Assembly (NCBI GenBank): GCA_964559295.1
Contig: CAZLGO010000038.1
Coordinates: 1 to 16,312, forward strand
DNA: 16,312 nucleotides
DNA from: CAZLGO01 sp964559295
GTDB taxonomy: Archaea > Methanobacteriota > Methanobacteria > Methanobacteriales > Methanobacteriaceae
Direction of reading: 5' to 3'
Shown here piece by piece: positions 1 to 7,342 of the stretch; the first letter of the stretch is position 1, and every line of letters begins with the position of its first letter. The notes beneath the pieces were generated by a model that did not search any database, was not told the origin of the DNA, and saw nothing but the letters and a program-made list of their open reading frames with translations. The position numbers were made by a program, and so were the translations under genes.

Positions 1-1513
1 CCACAAATGCGTCTCCTCTTGCAGAATGCGCTGCTTGGCTGATACCAGCGTACTCACCTTGGTGTCCAACGTTCATTGCGTAGTTTGGATAGTTAGCTCC
101 TCTAAGCTCAAGAGGTAGACCCTCATCTGACCTTATGGAGAATGTGTTAGCTGCTCCACATTGGTCTTGCAGGTCGTATCCATAGAATCCGAGTCTTGCG
201 TGTTGTTCTTTGTGCAAGTACATGGATAGATACCAACCACTTAATGCTGTTTGTGAGTTTCCTTTTGCAAATCCTGTTGAACATCCTGATGCTGCAGCTA
301 CAACTGCTGCTCTTTGTGATCCACCAAAGTGGGTCTCTAAGAGTGCTGGGAAGTCCTCGTATTGTTCTAATCCATAGAAAGTTACCTCAGATGCAACATC
401 CAAAACTGTGTCCATGGTGTTTGGTGCTTCTGCTAATCCCCATTTGTCTTCTACATATTCCCTTCCAAAGGTTGTGAAATCGTCAAGTATGTTGTCTGTG
501 TATGCTGCTGTAGCATACTGAGTAAATCCTACACCACCTGACATGTAGGAACCAAGCCATATCTGGTCGTATAGCATTGTACCTGCTGCTACTACCTCTA
601 AGGCTTGTCTTACAGGATCATCTGGGTATTTTCTTGGAGTTTGGACTATATCAGCTAAGAATCCAAATGCCAGTCCACCTGGTTCGTTTTCTCCTCTTGC
701 TCTTCTTACTGGTAGGTATGTAGCCATGTGTATAACTTCTGCGTGTTTTGCAGCATATGCAAAGTCACCTGTTGCAGCTTCACCTGCTGCTGTTTTGTAA
801 GCTGAAATCATTGACATACCAATTTGCATAGCAGACCATCTTGAAGTTGTACCACCGTCACAGGTTCTTGAAACGATAGTCGGAATTCTGACAACCTGCC
901 ACATTCCGTCTCCAACTTCAGCCTTGAGTGCTTCTGCTTGATCATCTGGGAATTCTCTGTTTATATCTATCAGATAGGGTCTGTCGATTTCAGCTGCTAT
1001 CTCGTCGTTTCCTGTAAAGACTTTAACGTAACTGTCGTCAACGAGTCCTGGGTGAGTTTCTACCATGTGTTCTTGGACAACCGCAGCACCAGGCATCGCA
1101 TGGTTTATGGTATCCAGGTAGTGGTTTATGGTCTCAGGTGAAACCTCTTTACCTAATCTTTTCTCAATAACCGTGTGTGCATGGTTTAATCCTACAATAA
1201 CAGTCCTTCTTATGTCGTCCCAGAATTGTTGCATTGCTGCGTTGTTTACAAAGTGTAGGTCATCTCCTTCACAGAATGTATCTGTTGTTGAAACTTGGTA
1301 AGGCATCAGCACTCTTTGTCCTAATGGCGTTCCAACATCTGGGTCGTACATTGGGATTCCACGTTTTGCTACCGCCTTTCTAGAAGCATCTACGAATTCC
1401 TTTTTTCTTTCAGATTGTTTCCAACCGCCATACACATAGAATCTGGTCTTTTTATCTTCTGGAGCTTCTGTGAATTTCTCTTTTAAAGCCCTCATGAATA
1501 ATTTTTCAGCCAT
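1..1513 (-). CDS. mcrA: Methyl-coenzyme M reductase alpha subunit (partial, C-terminus off the window)
   Basis: Catalytic alpha subunit of MCR, which makes methane and the CoM-CoB heterodisulfide from methyl-CoM and coenzyme B using the nickel porphinoid F430. The visible 504 residues begin MAEKLFMRALK and run to GEYAGISQ...DAFV; about 45-50 C-terminal residues lie beyond base 1. The start at 1513 is fixed by a perfect GGAGGTGA just upstream. Signature residues are all visible: Q147 (axial Ni ligand, codon 1075-1073), R225, Y333, and the residues known to be modified in other methanogens: H257 (745-743), R271 in VRRARGENE (703-701), Q400 in GGSQRAAV (316-314), G445 in LGFYG (181-179), D450 (166-164) and C452 (160-158) in YDLQDQCG. 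Last gene of the operon in this window, 17 nt after mcrG. Certain family assignment; whether each modification is made cannot be read from DNA. Confidence 0.99.
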   Translation of the reverse strand, partial: MAEKLFMRALKEKFTEAPEDKKTRFYVYGGWKQSERKKEFVDASRKAVAKRGIPMYDPDVGTPLGQRVLMPYQVSTTDTFCEGDDLHFVNNAAMQQFWDDIRRTVIVGLNHAHTVIEKRLGKEVSPETINHYLDTINHAMPGAAVVQEHMVETHPGLVDDSYVKVFTGNDEIAAEIDRPYLIDINREFPDDQAEALKAEVGDGMWQVVRIPTIVSRTCDGGTTSRWSAMQIGMSMISAYKTAAGEAATGDFAYAAKHAEVIHMATYLPVRRARGENEPGGLAFGFLADIVQTPRKYPDDPVRQALEVVAAGTMLYDQIWLGSYMSGGVGFTQYATAAYTDNILDDFTTFGREYVEDKWGLAEAPNTMDTVLDVASEVTFYGLEQYEDFPALLETHFGGSQRAAVVAAASGCSTGFAKGNSQTALSGWYLSMYLHKEQHARLGFYGYDLQDQCGAANTFSIRSDEGLPLELRGANYPNYAMNVGHQGEYAGISQAAHSARGDAFV

Positions 1514-1530
1514 AATTTCACCTCCTTTTT

Positions 1531-2280
1531 TTATTCTGGACAGAATCCGCCTTGAGATCTTAGTACATGGATTCTATGTAGTACTTCTACTGCAGCTTTA
1601 TCATCTCTGTATGCATCACCGTCTTTTCTGTAGATGGTTGTTTTGTTCTTTAGGGTTTCTTCATCCAGTGGTTCACCAAGGACAACTGGTGCGTCAAGCT
1701 CGTCACCAATCTGATTCTTGACAGCTTCTACTTTTCCTGTTTCCTTGTTTAAGATTTGTCTTCTTAACATGTCAAACATCATACCGTCTTCATCAAGTCT
1801 TAGAGCATGTCCATGTACTGTTTTTCCTCTTGTACCTGTTCTCGCAGCGTCGAAGAATTCTGTCTCAATAAGTGTTTTTGCATATTTTTCAACGTCTCTT
1901 TCCCTTGATTCGATTATCTGTCTTCCTGATAAAGTACCTGTGTCCGCCCCTCTGAATCTCCAGTGATAGGCTCTGGATCTTATGAATGGATGGGCTGGTG
2001 CAAAGTACATTGAATCAGTAAACTGTACGTACCTTATTCTATCTCCAGCTTTTGCACCGTCTATCGGTTCCACAAGTTCCCTTACAGGACCTTCTGGTTC
2101 CTCCATTTCTTCAAGTGGTGGGTGGACGCTTGGGTATTCTTCACCAGGAGCTCTGTGACCTAAGATGTTTACGACGTCTTCATCAGACACATCTCTTAAT
2201 TTCTCAAGCGTATAATCTGGGTTCATTAATTTTCTTCTATTCTCGGCAACCTTACTTGTTCCGGGATAAAATTGTGCCAT
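1531..2280 (-). CDS. mcrG: Methyl-coenzyme M reductase gamma subunit
   Basis: Gamma subunit of the MCR (alpha-beta-gamma)2 hexamer; it contributes side chains to the substrate channel. The 249-residue protein starts MAQFYPGTSKVAENRR, typical of the family in sequence and length. R120 in TLSGRQIIE (codon 1923-1921) matches the arginine known to contact coenzyme M. I chose the ATG at 2280 rather than the ATG three codons upstream: the GGAGGTG site lies within the last codons of mcrC and is correctly spaced for 2280, and homologues begin MAQ. The stop of mcrC is one base away from this ATG, so translation is probably coupled. It sits between mcrC and mcrA in the standard order. Confidence 0.98.
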   Translation of the reverse strand: MAQFYPGTSKVAENRRKLMNPDYTLEKLRDVSDEDVVNILGHRAPGEEYPSVHPPLEEMEEPEGPVRELVEPIDGAKAGDRIRYVQFTDSMYFAPAHPFIRSRAYHWRFRGADTGTLSGRQIIESRERDVEKYAKTLIETEFFDAARTGTRGKTVHGHALRLDEDGMMFDMLRRQILNKETGKVEAVKNQIGDELDAPVVLGEPLDEETLKNKTTIYRKDGDAYRDDKAAVEVLHRIHVLRSQGGFCPE

Positions 2281-2281
2281 A

Positions 2282-2878
2282 TCATGCACCTCCTAACGCT
2301 AATCTAACTTTTCTTATAATTTCATCCAATTTATCTTGGGGGCAGGTTTCTCCTCTTATAACACCTGTTATTATATCCACAATTTCACCTTTGGTTTTTG
2401 GTTCTTCGGGCATTACAACTTTGGTTTTGACACCGATCTTTGCAAAATCCTCAAAGTCAACTGGATATTCACATATTACAACACAGGGTTTCTCTACGTT
2501 CCTTAGTATCAATCTTGCCTTGTAGATGATGTGGTGCATTACACCACCAAGATGTACCACGATGAGTTTGTGTCTTTTAATCTGCTCTTTCTCCTTAGGA
2601 GTGAGTCCAAAAAGACTACCTGCTCCTGCTGTCGGAGCATCGTGTGGAACACCTGCTCCTGCGTTCAAAACGAGAGTGCTTGTCTTGATGTTTGCTTCAC
2701 GCAAAGCATATGTGATCTCACAGACAGGCTTTGTTATGTGTCTTCTTCCAGGAGACATTGCGATTGCTAAAACTTCACTTCCACATTCTGCAAATGTCCC
2801 TCGCTGTGCAATACCTCCTCCTTCACCCATTCCCATTGTTTCTCTGCAATCTACAACCTGTGTTACCTTGCCAATCAT
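2282..2878 (-). CDS. mcrC: McrC, methyl-coenzyme M reductase operon protein C (MCR activation factor)
   Basis: The 198-residue McrC is not part of the mature enzyme; published work on methanogens places McrC in the ATP-dependent MCR activation complex. Recognisable family segments are the N-terminal RGTFAECGSEVLAIAMSPGR region (about 26-45), the glycine-rich NAGAGVPHDAPTAGAGSLFG loop (72-91), LTPKEKEQIKRH (92-103) and HLGGVMHHIIYKAR (109-122). Its ATG overlaps the mcrD stop in an ATGA arrangement, which indicates translational coupling, and its end overlaps the ribosome binding site of mcrG. Its presence identifies the operon as MCR isoenzyme I, because the isoenzyme II (mrt) operons lack this gene. 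A paralogue, Mmp7, lies at 7343-8254. Confidence 0.96.
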   Translation of the reverse strand: MIGKVTQVVDCRETMGMGEGGGIAQRGTFAECGSEVLAIAMSPGRRHITKPVCEITYALREANIKTSTLVLNAGAGVPHDAPTAGAGSLFGLTPKEKEQIKRHKLIVVHLGGVMHHIIYKARLILRNVEKPCVVICEYPVDFEDFAKIGVKTKVVMPEEPKTKGEIVDIITGVIRGETCPQDKLDEIIRKVRLALGGA

Positions 2879-3324
2879 TCTTTTTTCCTCTTTATTATCT
2901 TGGCTCTGTCTTTGAGTCTTGCACTAGGATCTGTTAATCCTATCATCTCTTCTGGCATTTCTTCTAATTCTTCTCTGAATTTTAGGTGATCTGTAACTGT
3001 TTTTTCCTTCTTTATGAATCTTCCAAGATGTACGTCGAATCCAAAAGGCATATGATCTTTGCAGATTTCCTTTATGTTATCAATTGTATCAGTCGCTTCT
3101 TCTTTTTCGATTTCAATGAGGATTCGTCCTGTTTTAACCAGTAAATCCACTTCCTCGTCCTTGATTTTTATGGTTCTACGATCAGGATGTCCAACTTCTT
3201 CAGGAGGAAGCTTTGGTCCGTGTATAACCATTCTCTTTACAGCTTCCATATCTTCAAGCTCGTTTAACAATTTCTCGGTTGTATCAGCACTTAGCAACCT
3301 GTGAGGAAATATCTCGATGTCCAT
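2875..3324 (-). CDS. mcrD: McrD, methyl-coenzyme M reductase operon protein D
   Basis: A 149-residue soluble protein that begins MDIEIFPHRLLSADTTEKLL and contains the family features VIHGPKLPPEEVGHPDRR (about 34-51) and MPFGFDVHLGRF (about 92-103). McrD is co-transcribed with MCR but absent from the mature hexamer. Its role is not firmly known; reported association with apo-MCR suggests a chaperone for assembly or F430 insertion, which is inference here. The gene lies 30 nt downstream of mcrB, with only a weak G-rich ribosome binding site before its ATG, and its TGA overlaps the mcrC start. Its C-terminus is lysine- and arginine-rich (DRAKIIKRKKE). Length is normal for the family. Confidence 0.96.
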   Translation of the reverse strand: MDIEIFPHRLLSADTTEKLLNELEDMEAVKRMVIHGPKLPPEEVGHPDRRTIKIKDEEVDLLVKTGRILIEIEKEEATDTIDNIKEICKDHMPFGFDVHLGRFIKKEKTVTDHLKFREELEEMPEEMIGLTDPSARLKDRAKIIKRKKE

Positions 3325-3354
3325 TAGTTATTATGCCCCCGAATTACAAGATAG

Positions 3355-4686
3355 TTAGATTTGATTTTTTATTTCTACTGCTGCCTCCACTACGTATTTT
3401 AATGGCTCTCTGAACTCATCAATCTCGCTGAACACATCTTTGATTAGACCAGAGGTTGCTTCTGGAGAGAACATCTGTGTACCAGAGTCTAATGCCATTG
3501 CTGCTACTACGCATGGTATAGCGAATCCTTTAGAGTGTCTGGTAACGATGTGGTTTCCGTTGAAAATACCTGGTCCTCCACCGCCGTAGATAGAGTGGCT
3601 GAAGAACGAAAATCCTACTGCCGTACCTTCAACCCTACCAAAGTCTACGCTTGGTAGTCCTGTTTCAAATTCAATTAGGTCGTTGTAGTATACAAGTGTG
3701 GATGATACACCTTGCCCAGCTCTTGCAGCTCCTTGGTTTACCATTGTAGCTGCTATAAGTCCTGCTGCTGCATAGGCGTTCCATTTTGCCAGATCGTCTG
3801 TTCCATAGACATTAAATCCGTTTAATGTTTTTTCTACTTTGATTACACCATCTTCCAGAGCTCTCTCAACAATACTTCCTACCACGGTTCCTGTTGTACC
3901 GGTTTTACCATTTTCTTTTACCAGTGTGTACACAAGGTTGTCTGCATTCAGACATTGATACGCAAGTCCAAGAAGGTGCAATCTTTCAAAGGCTCCTACT
4001 GCATCTCCCATCTCAAACATGGCAGTTTGTTCTAATATACCTGACAGAGCGGTTGCTTGCATGGTGTTTTTAAGTGTTGCTGCAACCATGTGGTTTACCA
4101 AGATGTTTCTTAGCCCATATCCTGGACCTTCTAATCTTTGAGGCATGTCAAGCATTGAAGCTATGTTTCCACCTATGTATTCAACTGATTGTGGATATCT
4201 ACCACAAATAGCTGCTTTTACCATATTTGCATCGGTCATATCAACATCGAATTGTTCGACGATTGCTTGGACAATTGCTGCAGCGGCAACTGAAGTTCCT
4301 GCTGTATATTCTACGGCTGCATTAAATCTTGCGCTTGGTGCTTGCACTAACATTCTCTTTCCGCCGTGTAAAACTTCGACGTTTGTGTCATCGCCTTCTT
4401 CAACCTGCACTATCTCTTTTACTTTTGCTGCTAAAGCATCTGCATTTCCGCACAAGTCAAGGTCCATTTCTCTTCCCAAGATTTTACAGTTCATACCTCC
4501 GACTGCTCCGGTCTTTAAAGCCATTTCTGCGCCTTCGAGGTTCACTGCTGATGTTCTTTTAAGACCCAACACAATTTTATGGATTGCTGGGTTTCTCAAT
4601 GGGCTTATAGCTTCTAATGGGACTTGGGATTCCACAAGATTTCCTCTGTCGTCGTACAAGTCGATCTTATCTTCAAACTTCGCCAT
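3355..4686 (-). CDS. mcrB: Methyl-coenzyme M reductase beta subunit
   Basis: Beta subunit of MCR and first gene of the operon. The 443-residue protein begins MAKFEDKIDLYDDRG. The motif GFSFFSHSIYGGGGPGIFNG is present, with F361, F362 and Y367 (codons 3606-3604, 3603-3601, 3588-3586) at the numbers known for residues lining the active-site channel of the Methanothermobacter enzyme. Start 4686 is set by GGAGGG seven bases upstream and by the conserved N-terminus. The reading frame stays open upstream to an ATG at 4863, but that extension covers the promoter and is not part of the family (see rejected items). Its promoter region is shared, back to back, with mmp10. Confidence 0.99.
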   Translation of the reverse strand: MAKFEDKIDLYDDRGNLVESQVPLEAISPLRNPAIHKIVLGLKRTSAVNLEGAEMALKTGAVGGMNCKILGREMDLDLCGNADALAAKVKEIVQVEEGDDTNVEVLHGGKRMLVQAPSARFNAAVEYTAGTSVAAAAIVQAIVEQFDVDMTDANMVKAAICGRYPQSVEYIGGNIASMLDMPQRLEGPGYGLRNILVNHMVAATLKNTMQATALSGILEQTAMFEMGDAVGAFERLHLLGLAYQCLNADNLVYTLVKENGKTGTTGTVVGSIVERALEDGVIKVEKTLNGFNVYGTDDLAKWNAYAAAGLIAATMVNQGAARAGQGVSSTLVYYNDLIEFETGLPSVDFGRVEGTAVGFSFFSHSIYGGGGPGIFNGNHIVTRHSKGFAIPCVVAAMALDSGTQMFSPEATSGLIKDVFSEIDEFREPLKYVVEAAVEIKNQI

Positions 4687-4724
4687 TTTTTCCCTCCTAT
4701 TGGTTTTTTTGTATACCAATCCAT

Positions 4725-4758
4725 ATGGGGAAGTTTCTCTATATATTAGCTTCCCCAT
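4725..4758. repeat. Inverted repeat flanking the mcr TATA box (operator candidate)
   Basis: Perfect 9-bp arms, ATGGGGAAG at 4725-4733 and CTTCCCCAT at 4750-4758, are separated by 16 bp that contain the TATA box. The G/C-rich arms stand out in an AT-rich spacer. A dimeric regulator bound here would compete with or contact TBP/TFB. It could also form a stem in any transcript that begins further upstream. Confidence 0.6.
4740..4747 (-). promoter_or_regulatory. Candidate TATA box of the mcr operon
   Basis: On the minus strand the sequence reads TAATATATAG. With the usual archaeal spacing, transcription would start near 4715, which leaves a leader of roughly 28 nt that holds the GGAGGG ribosome binding site. 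The match to the upstream BRE is imperfect (GGGGAAGC rather than an A-rich block), so a start further upstream remains possible. The box lies between the arms of an inverted repeat (4725-4733 and 4750-4758). Confidence 0.5.
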
Positions 4759-4843
4759 TAGGAAATCCTTCGATATTTTGGTATACGATGATTGATGTAT
4801 CTCTTCATATTTTATTAGATTTACTTCTTGACTCAAGTAGAAA

Positions 4844-4855
4844 ACTTTATAAAGT
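4844..4855. promoter_or_regulatory. Palindromic TATA element (bidirectional promoter candidate)
   Basis: ACTTTATAAAGT is a perfect 12-bp palindrome with a strong TATA core that reads identically on both strands. On the plus strand it is preceded by GAAAAC, a fair BRE, and would start a transcript near 4877 toward mmp10. On the minus strand it would start near 4823 and give mcr a leader of about 135 nt containing both inverted repeats. The plus-strand reading has the better BRE. Confidence 0.45.
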
Positions 4856-4893
4856 AAAACCATTCGACACTTTTGTATTACCTCCTATTCGAT

Positions 4894-4907
4894 CCGAAAG
4901 TATTATC
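4894..4907 (+). promoter_or_regulatory. Candidate proximal promoter of mmp10 (BRE plus TATA)
   Basis: CCGAAAG (4894-4900), a good BRE, is followed by TATTATC (4901-4907). Standard spacing puts the transcription start near 4930, only a few bases before the mmp10 ATG at 4935. This would explain why no ribosome binding site precedes that ATG: the message would be leaderless or nearly so. Confidence 0.5.
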
Positions 4908-4934
4908 TTCTCTTATGTAAAAAATTTAATTAAT

Positions 4935-6182
4935 ATGCAAATAATAGCAGACGTTGGTGGAATACCTGGAAAAGATTGTAGGGGCTTTTGTAAGTACTGT
5001 TATTTTAAGAAGGTGAAAAATCCACCTCCTCTTGGATGCAGACGCTGTTCTCCTAACAAAATCGGTTGTGAATACTGTACAAAAGGTGTTACAGAAACGA
5101 AAAGTGAGTTTAAACTCCCATTCTTTGTTGTAGGAGAGGTTCAAAACTCGTTGATTATGGGTGGACACCACAATACAGATCTTAAAATAAATATCAGCGG
5201 AGGAGGGGATGTAAGTTGTTATCCCTATCTTTTAGACGTTGTCTCTGCATTTTACCAGTTTGGACTTCCTGTACATCTTGGATACACAAGTGGTAAAGGT
5301 ATAGATGATGCAAAAACAGCAGAAAGCCTCATTTCCATGGGAGTCGATGAAGTAACCTTTACGGTGTTTTCAACCTCGCCAGAAATGCGAAAAAAATGGA
5401 TGGGAGATAGAAGTCCTGAAGAATCTCTTAAAGCGTTAAAGATATTTTGTGAAAGCTGTGAGGTTCATGCAGCTTCTGTTATTGTACCTGGAATAAACGA
5501 TGAAGAAGAGCTGTTTAAAACGTGTAGCACACTGGAAGAATGGGGGGCAAAGGCCTTCATATTAATGAGATTTGCAAATTTTGAAAGCCAGGGTCTCATA
5601 TTGGGTAATGAACCGATATTGGAGGGTATAACTCCACATACTCTTGAAGAATTTGAAGAGTTAGTGAGATACGTTGATAATGAATTCAAATTCAGAGTTA
5701 CAGGAACACCCATCTGTGATCCTAAAAATGATGCTCCCTTTGCTCTTTCAAAATCAAAAAATAAAAAATACCTGGAAAATTTACCTAAAATTACATCCAA
5801 AGCCACCATATTAACAAGTAAAGTTGCTGCTCCATTTATAGAAAAGATAATAAAGAATCTTGATGCTGATGATTTAGTAAATGTTTCTGCTGTGGATAAG
5901 GACATAGGATGCCTTATTACACAAAAAGACCTTGAAACAGCTAACCTCTCAGAACTCAAAGAAACCGTGATAATTCCAGGTCGTGCATTTGTACATGATA
6001 AGAAAGCTGAGGAGATCTTAAGCAGAGATGGAACAGAAAGGCTTGTTGCAAGGGGTCCAGACAAGTTATCTGTGGACGGGGAGATGAGTGGGACTTTAGC
6101 CAAAGAAGAAATCTTAAAGAGGGAGTTAGAGGCGTTTGAAGATTTAATTGGTGCTATAAACTTTTTTGGAGTTAGAAAATAG
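4935..6182 (+). CDS. mmp10: Methanogenesis marker protein 10, McrA arginine C5-methyltransferase (radical SAM)
   Basis: Cobalamin-dependent radical SAM methyltransferase that makes 5-(S)-methylarginine in McrA (R271), known from Methanosarcina and Methanococcus work. The 415-residue protein starts MQIIADVGGIPG and has the radical SAM motif CX3CX2C at C15, C19, C22, followed by Y23, which is reported as an unusual cluster ligand in the family. A second cysteine set, C35/C38/C45/C48, fits the separate Fe(Cys)4 site described for Mmp10. INISGGGDVSCYP is the SAM-binding glycine stretch. The frame is open for 106 codons upstream, but homologues start at this Met, so 4935 is chosen; no ribosome binding site is seen. 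It is divergent from mcr, so enzyme and modifier may be co-regulated. Its stop lies 3 nt from the convergent phosphoesterase stop. Confidence 0.95.
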   Translation: MQIIADVGGIPGKDCRGFCKYCYFKKVKNPPPLGCRRCSPNKIGCEYCTKGVTETKSEFKLPFFVVGEVQNSLIMGGHHNTDLKINISGGGDVSCYPYLLDVVSAFYQFGLPVHLGYTSGKGIDDAKTAESLISMGVDEVTFTVFSTSPEMRKKWMGDRSPEESLKALKIFCESCEVHAASVIVPGINDEEELFKTCSTLEEWGAKAFILMRFANFESQGLILGNEPILEGITPHTLEEFEELVRYVDNEFKFRVTGTPICDPKNDAPFALSKSKNKKYLENLPKITSKATILTSKVAAPFIEKIIKNLDADDLVNVSAVDKDIGCLITQKDLETANLSELKETVIIPGRAFVHDKKAEEILSRDGTERLVARGPDKLSVDGEMSGTLAKEEILKRELEAFEDLIGAINFFGVRK

Positions 6183-6185
6183 TTT

Positions 6186-7271
6186 TTAACTCCTTATTTT
6201 TATCTTCTTTAATTTAATCAAGGTGATTTCATTTTTTGAGCCGAGTCTCATTGGTGGACCCCATGTTCCGGTACCCTGAGAAACGTAAAGATATGTACCA
6301 TTATGCTCATAGAGTCCATTAACATATGGAAAAAGCAATCTAACTATGAAGCTAAAAGGAAATACCTGTCCATTGTGAGTATGTCCTGAAAGCTGTAAAT
6401 CAACACCTAAATCCTTTGAAAACTCCAAACCATTGGGAAGATGATGCATTAGTATTGAAGGTTTTGTTTTTTGGATTGTAAATTCAGGAAGCACTTTACT
6501 CAAATATTCTCCATCGAAGGAATACTCCACACCAATTAACTGTATACCATCAAATTCGATCATCTCATCTCTCAATACGTTTATTTTTGTAGCATTTAGA
6601 ACCCTGTAAACATTGTTTAATCCTTCATAAGCTTCATGATTGCCCATTACAAAGAAAACTGGTGCTTTGAGTTCATTTATAGGGCTAAAAGTCTCTTTAT
6701 GCAGTTGGGCGCTACCGTCAACCATATCGCCTGTTATCAACACTATATCTGGGTTTAAATTATTTGTTTTTTTGACTATCCTCTCAAGAAAGCCCGAATT
6801 TCTTATAGAACCTATATGGATGTCGGTAAGCTGAACAATTCTAACTTCTTTCTTTAGATTTTTCAGAGGTATCTCAATTTTCTTAATTTCTATAAAAAAT
6901 CCGTTGATGATGGAATAAGCGCTTAATATCACAGTAGAAATTATAATTGTCATCCCTGCAGTTAAAGGGGAAATATTAAAAAATATCTTGACTATTTCAT
7001 AAACGATAAGGAAACAGAACAGGAAAAATATGACGCCTATCCATGTAGAAGAAATTGTATAGAGAATGCGTGTAAATAGGTTGGATATGTTCCTTTCAAT
7101 TAACGCCGCAACAGGATAGGATAATGCAAGGCAAAATACCAAAAAATGGAAACTATTGGTCATGAAAACGCCGAATAATGTAGTAATTCTATAAAATACA
7201 TAATAATTAAGAGCCAAATATCCAACAAAGAATATAAAAGCAAATAAAACAAATCGAACGATTCTTTTCAT
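6186..7271 (-). CDS. Membrane-anchored metallophosphoesterase (calcineurin-like, YkuE type)
   Basis: A 361-residue protein with four predicted membrane helices (about 7-28, 40-58, 72-96, 104-127), then a cytosolic or external calcineurin-like phosphoesterase domain (about 143-355). All metal-binding motifs are present: D150 and H152 in LTDIHIGS, D182 in ITGDMVDG, N211 and H212 in GNHEAY, H276 in MHHLP, H297 and H299 in SGHTHNGQ. A di-metal phosphohydrolase activity is therefore expected; the substrate is unknown, perhaps a lipid or nucleotide diphosphate as in related YkuE/LpxG-like proteins. GGAGG four bases before the ATG fixes the start. It follows mmp7 by 71 nt on the same strand and may be the last gene of that operon. 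Confidence 0.9.
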   Translation of the reverse strand: MKRIVRFVLFAFIFFVGYLALNYYVFYRITTLFGVFMTNSFHFLVFCLALSYPVAALIERNISNLFTRILYTISSTWIGVIFFLFCFLIVYEIVKIFFNISPLTAGMTIIISTVILSAYSIINGFFIEIKKIEIPLKNLKKEVRIVQLTDIHIGSIRNSGFLERIVKKTNNLNPDIVLITGDMVDGSAQLHKETFSPINELKAPVFFVMGNHEAYEGLNNVYRVLNATKINVLRDEMIEFDGIQLIGVEYSFDGEYLSKVLPEFTIQKTKPSILMHHLPNGLEFSKDLGVDLQLSGHTHNGQVFPFSFIVRLLFPYVNGLYEHNGTYLYVSQGTGTWGPPMRLGSKNEITLIKLKKIKIRS

Positions 7272-7342
7272 TTTACCTCCGAATAAAATGAAATTTTGAT
7301 TTTTGTTCTCAAAGTGCCATAACTCTGAACATCATTATCAAA

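Larger units (their letters stand above)
4711..4786. repeat. Outer inverted repeat in the mcr/mmp10 promoter region
   Basis: Perfect 9-bp arms GTATACCAA (4711-4719) and TTGGTATAC (4778-4786) enclose the inner repeat at 4725-4758. The left arm overlaps the predicted mcr transcription start and the right arm lies about 35 bp upstream of the TATA box. Each arm itself contains the palindrome GTATAC. This may be a second regulator site, or the outer stem of a leader RNA structure. Confidence 0.55.

Noticed and set aside
1..4686. MCR isoenzyme II (mrt) operon
   Set aside because: mcrC is present between mcrD and mcrG, which marks the isoenzyme I type.
4145..4795. 216-codon plus-strand open frame opposite mcrB
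   Set aside because: Antisense shadow of mcrB codon usage; the translated protein is low in recognisable structure.
4687..4863. N-terminal extension of McrB by 59 residues to an upstream ATG
   Set aside because: The family N-terminus MAKFEDKIDLYDDRG and the GGAGGG site set the start at 4686; the extension crosses the promoter and inverted repeats.
4617..4934. N-terminal extension of Mmp10 by 106 residues
   Set aside because: It overlaps mcrB and the promoter region; Mmp10 homologues begin directly at the DVGGxPG segment.
5465..6103. 212-codon open frame on the minus strand inside mmp10
   Set aside because: Wholly antisense to a well-conserved enzyme gene, with no ribosome binding site and no recognisable protein.
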